A DNA stretch of 64,000 nucleotides from Lineolata rhizophorae (taxonomy: Eukaryota; Ascomycota; Dothideomycetes; Lineolatales; Lineolataceae). Where the stretch lies: positions 742,808-806,807 of the forward strand of contig MU001671.1 of assembly GCA_010093515.1 (NCBI GenBank). The letters run 5' to 3'. Position numbers and translations under genes: made by a program. This document shows, in pieces, positions 45,451 to 57,694 of the stretch. The number at the start of each line of letters is the position of its first letter. Position 1 is the first letter of the stretch. A model generated the notes under the pieces. The model saw nothing but the letters and a program-made list of their open reading frames with translations. It did not search any database and was not told where the DNA came from.

Positions 45451-48257
45451 CAATGAACGCCGTGCCAGTCAGTTGATCGGTGCTCGCTCAGCCAACCTTA
45501 TACGTCCATCCACACCCCGTAGAGCCGTGCTACATACGTACGTACATGCCTTCAGCCAGAGAGCACTAGCCTCTTTGTCCCTCGCCTGCACGGCTAATTG
45601 CTCTTTTAACCTCGGCCTTATCACCGCTCGCTCCGCGTTTTATTCTGTTCCATCTGCTTCCAGAACCTTAAAAGAAAAGGGGGCATGCGCGTGTATGCGG
45701 AGCGCTCCAATTAATCGTTTGCTTGTATGCGCGGGAACGAAAGCACGCTGCATGCAGCCTATGTCCAAAGGCCCTGACCTTGGGGATGCAAGGCATCTAT
45801 GATGTGCCACGGGACGTGCGCCATGCATCCCGTCTCACCGGCGGCCGATCCCGCGGGCTGTAAGATGCACGACGCCCTTGCGTGCTTGCGTGCCGAGAGG
45901 CGGATGCATGGCCAGCTTTCTTTTTTGTCCCGGAATTTTTCCTTCGCTCCGCACCGGAACGGAGTCTTTTATTCTTTTTTTTTCTTGTTTTACCGAAGGT
46001 GACTACAGATTGAAAGCTATGCTCCTCCATCGGTGAGGGGGGGCCCCAGTGATCATTTTCTGTACTCTGTACTCTGTGCCTCTCAGTATGCACACCATCA
46101 TCCCTCCCGAAACGACAAGCATCAGGAACATCATGCCTACGCATGCTCTCGGGAACTCCAACAGCGCTTCGTTCATCGCAAGGCCTCCATTATTTGTTTT
46201 AGCAAAACATACCCACCGTTCAATGAGTATTCCAGGCGGTTTGGAGAAGGAAACGCTCGGGGAATGGATGGTGTTGGTATTATGTTGCAGGATTCACGAA
46301 GATGTGTGCAAATGGATTATATGTCAAAGGTCCAAGGGTTCCCTGTAAATAGAGTCTTGCCAGCTTACCTTTTCACGTAGTTTATGTTCCAAAGCATCAC
46401 GACGCTAATCATCTTATTTCTATGCTTGCAACCTCAATTCAACGGCGAAGGAACTCTAAAGGTAGCACACACGAGTCCACAACCCCATTACCCTTTTGTA
46501 GTGCTGAATAGGCTTTAAACAGTCATTTTTCCCAACTATGCCTCAGATAACTTCGTAGGTGCATCTTTAATATGCAGCAGTCTCCACTTGTTATATATAC
46601 CTCCAGCTTCTAATGGTACGAAAGAACATAGACATCTCGTGTTCTTTAAAGATGCTCCTGACCAACATCTATATCTTAAGGAGTTTTATCCTTATATCAA
46701 ACACTCTAATAAATAAACTTGTATAAAGAGCTCAAACCCACGTTCCACCTATATAAAAATTGGGGGATATCTTTGAAGTTACATGACTTCTTTCCATCTT
46801 GCTGCTGTGAACTTTATATAGTTATTCTAGAATCGTCTCGGCATCTTGAACCAAAACCAGGAGCTCAATTGTACTAAAACTTTCAGGAGCTGGAAAGTGC
46901 TGAGTCGTATTTGCCCTGCTAATCCAACTTGGGGTGCTTCGCTGATTAGCGTACATCAAGTTAACAATCCAAGCGTGTATCACGATGATAACTCCCAGAC
47001 AAGCCCAGCGACACTATAAAAATGCATCATTACGACTTCACTCGGATTAAAAATTTATATGCTATAACCATCAAACCGCTTTTGCACCTTTAAATCTTCT
47101 TCCGATCACTTCACCCGAACAAAACCATCCAACATCCACGTAGTCGCACCCGAAAATTCCACCGTCAGTCTCCCATCAGCACCCCATCACTATTCCAAGA
47201 CAACAACTAGATCAACAGCATACAAATTTCTCTGCAGCACCGCACGCGCATCCGGGTCCCCATCCATCCAAAGTGGGATCCAACCGCGCCTCGAACCAAG
47301 AACTAATAATACACACCTTCGAGTCGCCCCACCGGCATTTACCGGGCGGCTCCTCGCAAAACGAAGCAGAGGACATATCAAGAGGGAAATTCACCATTAT
47401 CGCTCCAGCAGAAGCGATGAGCGCACAACTCCAGACAGAACTTATTTTCCTTACATAGCTCGCAGGAAAGCAAAGACAAAGAGGCCAATCGCCCAGAGTG
47501 AAAAGGAGGAAAAGAGAAAAAACTGACGAGGCCGAACAAGAAACAGCCATGGTCCATCAACCGGACAAAACTCAAAGAAAACACAAGAGGTGTATGCCAA
47601 AGGCAAAATTCCCTCTTCGGCGCCTTACCCAAAAGAAAACTGGGTTCGATGTGCGCCCGAACTCCCATCGTGAGCGCCATGTGGGCGCAAGACCATGAAT
47701 GCCAAGAGAAAGAAAGGAAATGGAGAAACTATACAGAGGTGCAGGAGTGTCGTGAGTTCGTGAGTGGACGTGGCGCGGTCGAACCACGCGCGTCGTGCCA
47801 CTGTCGTGTCGGGGGTGATCGTGAGGATAGAATGTTCGTCGTACAGTTGTGTATTCAAAACAAGGTCGCCATTCCATGATTTTGTTGAAATTATACCGGA
47901 ATCTTACGATTCCGGTCGGCCGCCGCTCGAAACGGCCCGTCCGTTTGCGTTAGGGCCAAGCATGCTGGGGATTGGCTTGCGCTTGGCCTTGGTCTGGGGT
48001 ATGCGCGGCACACCCTGGATCGCCCGAGGCTCCTTCATGAGGGCCGGGTCAAGCTTCGCAGGAACTGTACTCAAGGTTAACTTGAAATCTCAAAGTAAGG
48101 TACGAGCTATGACACGTACTTCTGCTGATGACTTGCCGATAGTCACCCGGAAATCTCGCATTGGGCGGCGCTGGCGCAGCGGACCGCCAGAGGTGATCGC
48201 TTGTGTCCGAGATGAAGTCCGTATCTATACCTTGCACAATGTAGTTAGCTCCTAGTT
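45451..48257. other. Intergenic, AT-rich core
   Basis: No gene is supported between the sepH upstream region and the 3' end of the DENN gene. The core (about 46,380-47,150) is AT-rich with many stops in all frames. It may be a decayed repeat, but no element is recognisable. A short plus-strand frame at 47273-47458 has protein-like composition but no domain. A perfect 9-bp hairpin lies at 47895-47916. Confidence 0.45.
47895..47916 (-). other. Perfect 9-bp inverted repeat, possible 3' hairpin
   Basis: The arms ACCGGAATC and GATTCCGGT pair perfectly around a TTAC loop. The hairpin lies about 340 bp downstream of the DENN gene stop codon. It could fall in a long 3' untranslated region or just beyond it. 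Confidence 0.5.
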
Positions 48258-51200
48258 TCATAGTCCGATACAAATAGGTAAAGACCTACGCTGCCTGCCC
48301 CACAGGACCCTACGACCGCGGTTTCTCTTCCCCATCACCACCTGGTCGAACAACCGAATCTGCGCCTCGTCTTCCTTCTTCGCTAGTTCTCGCTCGCTAA
48401 CGAAGACCCCGAACGCTTGCGTCTGGGCGAGTACGCCACCGACATAGTCGGCATTGTCTCCCGGCAAGCTACGGAGGAAGCCGTCCACGTCGAAAGAGTG
48501 ACGCAGTCCATTGCGGCGCTGCTCCGCACTAGGCGGTCCCATGGACTTACGATAGGTGTAAAGCAGCGACGCGAAGCAGCGGACGAAAGCAGCGCGAATC
48601 ATATCGGGGCGGAAGGCGGCCGAACATGGGACACAAACGCCGGCCGCACAGCGAGCGTGTGCAGCAACGCAGCCACAGCCAGTGCAACGGTAGATCCCAA
48701 TCACGGACGGTGTCGAATGTACCCCATCGGAATTGATGCTGCTGCTAACGCTGCTCATGCTGCAGCTGCTGCCTGTCGGAGCCCCAGCGTTGTCGTCTGC
48801 GCGTTCCTCGCATACGGAGCAGGTGGTGCGAGCAATATCTGCCTCCGGAATAGGACGCCAGATGAGACAGTGACCTTCAGCCCAGAGGACCGGCGAGCCG
48901 TCGGGTGTTTTTGTGGCATGCGGCAAGGGAAATGCCGCAGAGGCTGGCATCGAAGCCGATGGCATGATCGTTGAAGCGGCTAGAGTCGACGGCGCATAAA
49001 CCGACGGAGCATAAGTTGACTGTCCATACGGGTTACGCGCATCTGAATTTAGCGTCTGGGTGGAGAAAGACGTTGAGATCGACGGCGTGGTGTGATGACC
49101 TTGAAACGACGGTGTAGAAGCAGTTCCCGCTGCCCCTCCAATCGTCGCGGCGCTAGGGCGGCGAAGGCCAGTAACCCGATCAAAGCCAAAGGAAGAGCTC
49201 CGCCGCGGAATCGCATCGAAATGACCCGACCTCTTCTCTTTCAGATTAGCTTGCAATGTGTAGCCGGAGTCACTCCTCGATACAGGTGTCCCAGGTGCAT
49301 GCCCGAAAACGGTCGAGACCGGAGAAAGCTTAGGCGACGGCGGAAGGCTCATTTTGCCGGTCCCACTTGTCGATGGTCTCTCACTGGTCGGTCTCGCCAG
49401 CCCGTCTGAACTGTTGTTGGAGCGTGCGTGAAGGAACGCGTTGAGGATCACTGTCTGCGGTCCCGGCGGAGGAACGTCCGCAAAAGTCGCTGAGTTCGTG
49501 TTCACAAGGTTCGCAAGGTTGGAAGGTGGCGCCCTCGAGGTGAAAATCGTTGGGTTCTCCGCTACAAAAGCGTCACCAGGGAAGGCATCTATCGCATATG
49601 GTGGTGGGGCACGTGGAACAGCGCACCGAGTGTGCAAGGGCGCAGCAGTATGTAAGAGAGCGAGGAGCTTGCGGCGAACCTGCCTCGGAAGCGCCGGAGG
49701 GCGATTTGTACTCTCGATGCTGTCCTGGTCCAAATCAACGAGGACGAATTCCTCATCCGTTGGAAGAGATACGGCATCATAGCGGCGGTCAATGCCCACG
49801 ATGTAAGGGCACGGTGCCTCGATGGCTTGGACGAGGCGCGCCGGCAGAATGGGTATGAAGACTCCAGACCATTTGAATGGAAAGATAAGATGGACCAGAG
49901 CTGAGCAGACGAGGTGGAGCATCGCAGTATGCGATGAGAGCAGGATAATGCGCGATTCGCTTAGAACGTATTCGAAAAGCGTCACCACGTTTGGCACCGA
50001 AAGAGCCCGGAACAAGGCGTATAAATCCGTGTTTCGTGAACCAGGGAGCTCGTTAAGAGCTTCCTTCCGTGCGTACAAGCGCAGCTCACGCACTGACAAC
50101 TCGACCTGCGTAATGGAGGATATCGGACTGAAGGCTTCGGCACAGAGGTTGACGACATAACGCTCAAGCGGCTGCCACAAGCCGACCTTTGGGGAGCTCG
50201 GTGGCACGCGCAAAATGCCACCGTCCGTCATAGGTACGACAACAGCACGAAGCCACTCCTTCCAGAAGCTGGTCATGTTGCCATCGCGACCCAGGATGCC
50301 GTATGCCCGAGGAATCCACAAACCAGTCTCTCCATTAGTCAATCCCTCAATCTTAGAAGCAGCTCCGTGGCGCACCGGGCGAAGCATGTCCGTCATTAGA
50401 GCGATTTTCTCTTCCACCGCGCTGATATCGTCTTCAAGTTGCTCGCGTTCCACTGACTCGGGAGACATGGACGGCAATTTAGCTAGAAGAGTGGACAACT
50501 TCGCGCGCTCCATAGCCAACCGCTCACCCAAGCTGCTTGCTAGTTCGCGCTCCTCACCCGTCATGTTTGCTTTCCGCCACTCTTCACATTGGAGCTCAAG
50601 CTCTGCTGCCGCAGTTGGATTGAGTGGAAGCCACACAATGATGCAAATGCCGTACAACTTTGAGTTGTCAGCATTAGTCATGGCAAATCCATGCCACGTC
50701 GAACGCGGGCGGTCATCGGACGACATGACTGATACATCATCTGGGAACGCGAACATTGGCACATAATCTGGAAACGGATTGCGCCGTTTCATCTCGTCGA
50801 CCATGTTCTTGGGCGGATAGCGATCCAGAAGGACGGGTTCGTACCGGCGCTTCAAGGGGTGCATGTTCGGTGCCGGTTTAAATGGCTCGGGTGCCGGAAT
50901 GACTGAATTGTATCCACTCAATCGCCTTGAAGTCCGAACGGAAGCTGCAATAAAGCGACGAATTAGTCCGGTCGACTTGCTAATCACTTTCCGGAGCTTG
51001 GACGATGCTATCGAGGGACGTAAGTAGCATCTAGCAAACGGCCGCCCTGAGGCAAGAAATAGGTAGGAAAGGCTAGTTTGAGAACTCTCAAATTGGCCAA
51101 CCTCACCAATATCGTCTCATGTCAACCCCATTGGTAGGTCAAGACACGTCCGGCGATTACCACGCACAGGTATGCTTTGCCCAGAAAAGAATGTTTGAAA

Positions 51201-52145
51201 GAAAAAGAAAAACTTGTACTTGCCTTGTCTCATCATCGATGGCTGCCTCTTCATGCTGCTCATCGTTGAGATGCGCCTCCGGATGCTTCCTACGCCTGAT
51301 CTCATCGCTCCCGATCCAGGACCAAGGCTAGGACTTTGGTCAACATCCTCGCTCACGATACGTTGAGTCTTCGGCCTTGTCGCTACACTCCTCGCCCTCA
51401 CTGCAATCTGTGGATGTTGTTGGGATTGCGGTTGTGCTTGCTGTTGTAATGGTTGTTGCTGTTGTGCCTGCTGTTGGGGTTGCGCTGACCCACCAGCGCT
51501 AACTGGTCCTCCATTGGCATTGCCGCCGTCTTCCTTGCCGCCCGAGGATGAGAACACATCGACAAATGTCTCCCGGCCCTCCGCGAATTTCTTCAGTGCC
51601 TCGGTGAATTCCGCGTCCGAGAACTCGCCAAACATGTTGCTGAATCTATTCCTAGCACCATTCGGAGCCGAACCGTTTCCATTCACGATGCCGCTACCTC
51701 CACCATTACCACCGCCTCCACTATCCTCCGTTGACGGGTTGACTCCGCGAATGGTCGCACTGCTCCGGTTGCTGCGTGATACGACCGGCTGGTCAGGCCC
51801 GCTGATGATGCTTCCCGTCGATTTGCGCACCTCGTAGCTAAACCTCGAGTTCCTCGGTGTTGCTTCCGAGCTTGATGGTCCATTGCCAGTCAGTGTGCCC
51901 GACGACAGTGGACGCGGGGAGCGTGCAATGGGGGAGTCTGCGGCAGGCGATGTAGGGCTGGTAGCGGTGGCGGGTGTCTCGAGGGCACGGTCTTCCTCGA
52001 TGGTGGCGTCGACGTGAGAGGTTGAGGTGACATTGGAACGCTCTTCGAAAATTTGCTGGGACTCAATGCCGGAGATGAAAAAGTAGTCGGCAAGCGGGGC
52101 GGTTGAGGGAGGGTCGGGCGGAGGTGGAGGGCCCATGGGAGCCAT
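48258..52145 (-). CDS. DENN (AEX-3) domain protein
   Basis: Exons 52145-51224 and 51046-48258 join in phase into 1,236 residues. The first begins MAPMGPPPPP and PLADYFFISGIESQQIFEE, then runs through Ser/Gly/Gln-rich sequence to RRISTMSSMKRQPSMMRQ. The best junction uses a GC donor (AG|GCAAGT) and acceptor TTGCCTCAG, giving RQGRPFARCYLRPSIASSKL. The second exon carries an N-terminal DENN part (about 397-452), a helical linker and the central DENN part (about 542-727, with VPNVVTLFEYVLSESRIILL and FPFKWSGVFIPILP). A Cys-rich possible zinc site (CSVC, later CTGC and CVPC) is followed by a helical tail. DENN proteins exchange nucleotide on Rab GTPases in membrane traffic; which Rab is unknown. 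A GT donor further into exon one is a less likely alternative. Confidence 0.88.
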
Positions 52146-55100
52146 GGCTATTGCGGATCGTGTGCGTAAAAGGTGTTTCGGTAATGTAAGCCAAAGGTAG
52201 AAGTGTTTCCGTATCCTACGTGAGGTAGGCAAGCTTCAATAAGATCTACGGTGCGCGTGCCTAGAAGAGAAGCTTGCACGAGAACGCAAACGCATAGAGC
52301 TGCTGGCGGGTAAAGGTGCAAGTCCGGAGTCAACAGCTTTTGAAGCCGGATGGAAAGAAGGTAGGGAGGTGTGGAAGAAAAGAAAGGTTGAGAAGAGAGG
52401 TGGTGGGTATGAGGGTGGATGCGAGAGTCGTCGCGAGGGCGACGCCGGTCACGTCATGGAGGTTGAAGAAGGAAGTCGCGAGAGGCAGGAAGGCGCCAAG
52501 TGAAATGTAAGGCAGCAGCAAGCCGTGGTGCTCGGAGCAGATGCGGGCGTGTGGGTACCGTTGCTTGCGTACGTGCGGCGAACAGGCCAGGCCCACTGGA
52601 ATTTTAAGAGGAGACCGAGAAGTGCGAAGTAAACTGCGTGTTCGAGGAAAAAAAGTGTGTTCTCCTGTGCAACCGTCCAGGGCCCCACGGCGCAGGGCGC
52701 GAGGCGAGAGATACGAGCCGCTGCTAGGATGACGAAGGCGAGAAATAAGAGGGAGAATAGAGAGCCGAGAAAGAAAATTGGTAATGGGGGAGCAGCAAAG
52801 ACTTTGGCAGAGGTCCGGGAATGGCGATAATTCGATGCAGAGATGCGCGGAGAACGGCAACCACTGTACTGTCAGTCCAGACAATTGCTCTCCCCCCGGG
52901 CCCAACGCAGTCCGCACATGCCAAGAGCACCAGGGCGAAGGGCGACCAAAGTGAGATGAGCGTGTGCCTGGCAGCGCCCGCGGCTAGCAGCAACTCACTA
53001 TTTACGCTCTGCCTCGGTGCGCCGTGGTCGAGCTCCTCCTCCCTTTAGCGGTGGTGAAGTGCGGAGTTTAATGGAGGCAGGCGGGTCGTGCGGACGCGGC
53101 GCCCCCCCGGGGGGGGGAACAGCACAAGACGTTCGTGTGCAGCCCTTATCTGGCGGGCGCGCGCGCAGTGCATGCGGGAGAGCGGGACTCGCGCGGCGCT
53201 GGCGCTGGGCCTCTTGGGACCAAGGGTCGCTGGAGGCGTTCGCTAGCACACCTCCACGCCCAGGGCTCTCGGACAAGCTCCCAGCCCCAGGTGGCAGCCC
53301 GCCCAATTGGAGGGCGGCCGGGCGGCAGATCTGGCCGGTTCCCCTCGTGTGAGGAGAGACCGGCAGGCACGACGCGACATCTATTCGTCCGCTGTCTCTT
53401 ACGTCCTCCCATTGAACTGCTGAGCCAGCGCGCCGAACGCCTCTCCGAGAGGCCTATAGCGACGAGGTTGTGCATGCCGCGCCGGGGGCCAGTTTTTGCT
53501 ATCCAGTGTCGAGCCCACATCGGACCCGAAAAGCGCATCCGTTGGCCTTGAGCTTGGGGCAAAGGTGCCCTCATGCCCTGGCCCCTGGCGGCGCCCGCCG
53601 CGCAGTCAGGGATGCGGCCGGCGCCTTCACCCACACCTCAGGGTCCGCAATGGCGCTTTGGGGCTCCCCTCGCCCGCCCCTCGCCAATCCCCCCAACGCC
53701 TTCAGCGCTGACCACCACCATCATTCTGCCCAATCCGGAAAGGAGCGAGGATCCGCTAGCCCTCCCAGACGTTTGGACGCTGCTCTGCTGCCCCGTACGC
53801 GGCCCTGTTCAGGGGACGGCGGCGGGATGAAGAATTGGGAAGCGAGAAAGGTCTCCCACACCATCCATCGTGGTGCCACGTCGTCGTGTGCGCACACGTA
53901 TCCCGAGCTGCTCTGGACCGCCGGCCGCGCTTTGCTCGGTTGGCCTTTACCGCTCCCGTTCTAGGGCCGCGCTCCACAATTCGTCCAGGGGCCCGCTCCC
54001 ACCTGAGGCGAGCTGTCGACGGTCCGGCTCCCCCAAAAAAGGCGCCGTCCCAGACAACCACGTCCCCACGCCTCTTCGTCCACCATCCTTGACACCTACC
54101 GGTCCTCCGAACCATGAAAGGAGGCGCGCAGTTTCACAACCCTCAGTCCACTTTCTCAATTGCGCCTCCTCCCCTCTGCTTATCTACCCGCGATAAGGAG
54201 AGGTCCGTTTGGTGTTTCAAGCTCGCGGGCGGTATGGCGGTCTGGGGAATGGCACGGACGGTTAGCTGCAGCACCTGCAGTTGACTGCACGGGTTAGCAG
54301 CGCGCCTGTTCCGTCCCCGGTTTATAGTCGTGCCTGTATGTACAGTAGCACATTTTGCCCTCCTCACCGTCTCTTCAATATGCGCGGCAAGATACCCCCG
54401 GACGGCAGTCCGTACACAGTAATGCTCGACACGCACTACTTCCTCCTCCCCTCCGGCTCGTACGTTGCCTTCCTTTTGCGGCGCTCCTCCGGCCATTCTG
54501 CTGGAGAGCGTGTGTGCCGTCGGTAGACAGCTGCGTTCAATCAATTGCATCCAGCCGAGAACACTCGCTCTAGCTGTCCCGGCCGACCCGAGTACGAATA
54601 CCAAATGAGATGGCCGCGGGATACCTCTTCGTGCTGCCTTCTACAAAGCCTTAGGATTTCCGAGCTCCAGAGATATTACGAGCCGACCGAACATTCTTCT
54701 TGTTGAGGCAGTAGCAACATGGGAAAATTGCCAACGGCAATGGCAATCTGACCAACACTCACAACTTCCCGCCCATGACTCCGATCCCGCACGCTACTCA
54801 AGGGTGATGTAGATGGCGAGTCGTCCACCAGCCGCACTTGCATTCATGTGGGACCCGGAAGCCGTTGGCCACCGGGATTATTACGTGCATACGACCAGCA
54901 TCGGGGTTGCAGGCCTCTACCTTCCAAGCGAAGACTCCTCTCCTTTCTCTGTGTCCCGCCTTCCGTTTCAACTCAAAATACTCCGCACCCGCGGAGCAAT
55001 CGACGGGAATAAACACAATCTACACGGCTGCCGAAGCAAGGCGAGGAGGCTCTTCATGAGACGTCCAAACAAAGTCCGACTTAAAAGTCTAAGTCTATAA

Positions 55101-57694
55101 TTAACAGGATCCCAGGGCAGCCTAATTTATCTCGTATATTATCTAGGGTGGCCTCCTAAATGGAGCTTTCATTCGCTGTTGGTACTACGCTGTAAGACCT
55201 TCGCTCTCTGAGAGACCTCGGTTTTGTTGGAAATTGATTGGGCGGCGCGTGCCTGCGTCTCTTGTGTCACGTCTCCCCAGGGATAGCAATAACTGTAGCG
55301 CGCCGTGCTGTCGTGCCTGCGTCGCCTAGTAGGGTGAGATCTCAGGCTGCCCCGGCCACCGTCGCGAGCCTGGGAAAGGTTGAGGGGGGGCGAATTTGTA
55401 ACTTTATTGGGATGCAAGCTCGAACAAGGATACGACTTGCTAGGGTATAGTACATAATCGAAGGCAAGAATCTGGATGTACCTCGGAAACATGCCTTTCT
55501 CCGCATTTTCAATCTGCATTCCAACCGCACGTTGTGCGCCCGAGACACGGCGCGCGTCACGTCCTCGAAATCTAGTCTTCACCACCTATAGTCGCCTTAG
55601 TACAAGCAAGTACCCTCGTGACCGTCCATGGAAACCTCAAGATCAATCCAAGGTTTTCCCAACAATAGTGCCAACATAAACCAAGTCACACTCCCATCCA
55701 TCGCGCACCCGCGAACCACGCCGTCTCCGCCCGGCACCGCGACGGTCCCTTCTCGGCGCTCGAACCTCCTCCACACGCCACAACCCTACACGCGTAACCT
55801 CCGATCTCGTGACACCAGGCTAGTACATCATTTGCCCGTTTTCCACGCTGACCCCGATATCCCAGCTCCCCTCCACGGCGCCCGACTGAACCGCGGCGTC
55901 CAGCGACGGCGCCTATCCAATCGGGAAACCGTCCCATCGCTAGGACCGCCCAGCCCGCCCAGATCTCAGACACGCATCCACGCGCTCGGGCCCCACCCAG
56001 AGTCGAATCTAAACGGTCCTTTTTTGTCTGAGGAATTTCTTTTAGACGAGAAGCCACTTTTGCGTGCTTTTTTTTATTTTTTATTTGGGGAGGCGCGGCG
56101 TAAGGCGGGATCGATCGAGGCGCGAGAGCCCGGCCGCGCGCCATCCTGCAGCTGGCCCGCTCATCGATCATCCTTGCTGTTGGACACCGCACCCTGCAGC
56201 GTAGATCGATTCCGAGGGGGCTCACGATCGGTCGCGGTGTCTCGAGGGCTACAAAAGAAATATGAATCAAGGGAGCAAGGATATGGTGCGGTGAGATGTG
56301 TGGCTTTGCGGCCGAATAGGGCACTTGACTGTGGGTACGTGCGGACGTGATTCGTAGTATATCTATATAGCCCGTAGGGACTGCGGTTGATTGCTTCGTT
56401 CTTCGCGCAGTCCTACATTTCTCTGAGAGGAATATACTGCGGCGAGAATTTGGGGCTGGCGATTTTATACATTTTCTCGACTTGTCAGGCATCTACTTAC
56501 TGCTAATGTCTCACAGTCCTCAAATAACTCACCTCGGTACACTCATTGGCGCTGCTTATTTAGAATGAAACCCCACTCCAATGAATTTTCGGTCATGTAG
56601 AATGCATCTACATGCCAGAATAATTGTATGTACGGGCTTAGTTGATTATATTTTCTATGCCAACATTATGCCCACTCAGATGCCCCGGGTCTTACGCAAG
56701 GCCTGGCACCATATGCGGAGTATAAATTTCTCATCCGCTAGGATTTGGAGTCGGTTCCGTACATTTGTGATTTGCGGGGCTTACGCCGTGTAGGTTCTCC
56801 GGCTCATTTCATCTTTTAAGTACGGGATCCTCCCTTATTCTTTCCCTAATAAAATCAAAATGGAATGGGTTCTAGGACTCAGGCGTTCTTCACAAGTTCA
56901 CGGGTATCAAAATTCTTAGTTTGATACTTAACTTTTTGTACGACACAGGACATTTTACCACGTTTGAAAATAAAACTGGTCATTATTCTAACGCGCTGGC
57001 GAGGCCTCGGATGGGCTTTATAATAATAGTTCCAATATTTGAGAAATACTGGAACGGCAAGATACATCATAGACGCAGTTACTAGGTTCAACTTGGCTGT
57101 TATAATGATCTTTCCATCATAGTCTTAGGCCTCCTTTAGTGCTTTATTGTAGCCGGTGTAGTTTAAAGCCTGACTAAGAGTTCCTATTTAGTGAGCGGTA
57201 TAGCCTGGCTTTGGCCCTATGGAAAAGTGCCCAACTTAGACGCTGAGTAGGGGTTTTGTTGCTCAACCTTCGCTTCTCGTCGATGTGTGCTAGAAAGCTA
57301 CACATGATGACTCACGCTTTCCTGGAGTGTGTTGTGCAAGGTTCTTTTTGATGCTGTAGTGCACTTGCGGAAGAGGATTTCGTAGCAAACTTTCTTTCCA
57401 CGCCTGTACACCCATTAACATCTTGCTCTTGAAGGGCCTTTTCAAGTTTTTCTTTTTCCTTTTTTACTTTTTATTTAACTTTATCATTTTTCTGTGCTAC
57501 AGCAACCTGCAGGCTAATGGTAGGTAATGCGAGGTACTGTACCACAGCATTAGATTCACCATAGGCGGCATCGGGCCGAAGGTCCCTCGGGCGGCACCGA
57601 CTTCGGCCGATCCCCACCTAAAAAGTTTCAGTCATCATGCTGCCAGTTTTTATATCCTCAAGTTTTGGCGCCAAACCCCGAGAACTCCACCAAA
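52146..57694. other. Long intergenic region between divergent DENN and LYS2 genes
   Basis: About 5.5 kb contain no gene I can firmly support. The left part (52.3-53.0 kb) has CT-rich sequence whose minus-strand translation is strongly hydrophobic. The middle (53.0-54.6 kb) is GC-rich with shadow frames. The right part (56.5-57.5 kb) is AT-rich. A minus-strand frame at 57091-56879 (70 codons) looks protein-like but has no domain I know. The LYS2 promoter lies at the right end. Confidence 0.5.
57308..57314. promoter_or_regulatory. Gcn4/CpcA-type site (TGACTCA) upstream of LYS2
   Basis: A perfect TGACTCA lies 381 bp before the LYS2 start codon, within GATGACTCACG. It matches the core bound by Gcn4 in yeast and CpcA/CPC-1 in filamentous fungi, which induce amino-acid synthesis genes on starvation. 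Placement before a lysine gene makes function plausible; a seven-base word can also occur by chance. Confidence 0.5.

Noticed and set aside
47273-47458. 61-codon plus-strand frame
   Set aside because: The end (GKFTIIAPAEAMSAQLQTEL) looks protein-like, but there is no start context, homologue or partner exon that I recognise.
55686-56492. 268-codon minus-strand frame before LYS2
   Set aside because: Composition is basic and patchy with no domain or family resemblance; more likely a GC-driven open frame.
56879-57091. 70-codon minus-strand frame in AT-rich DNA
   Set aside because: Protein-like but short, with no known domain and no splice partner that I could place.
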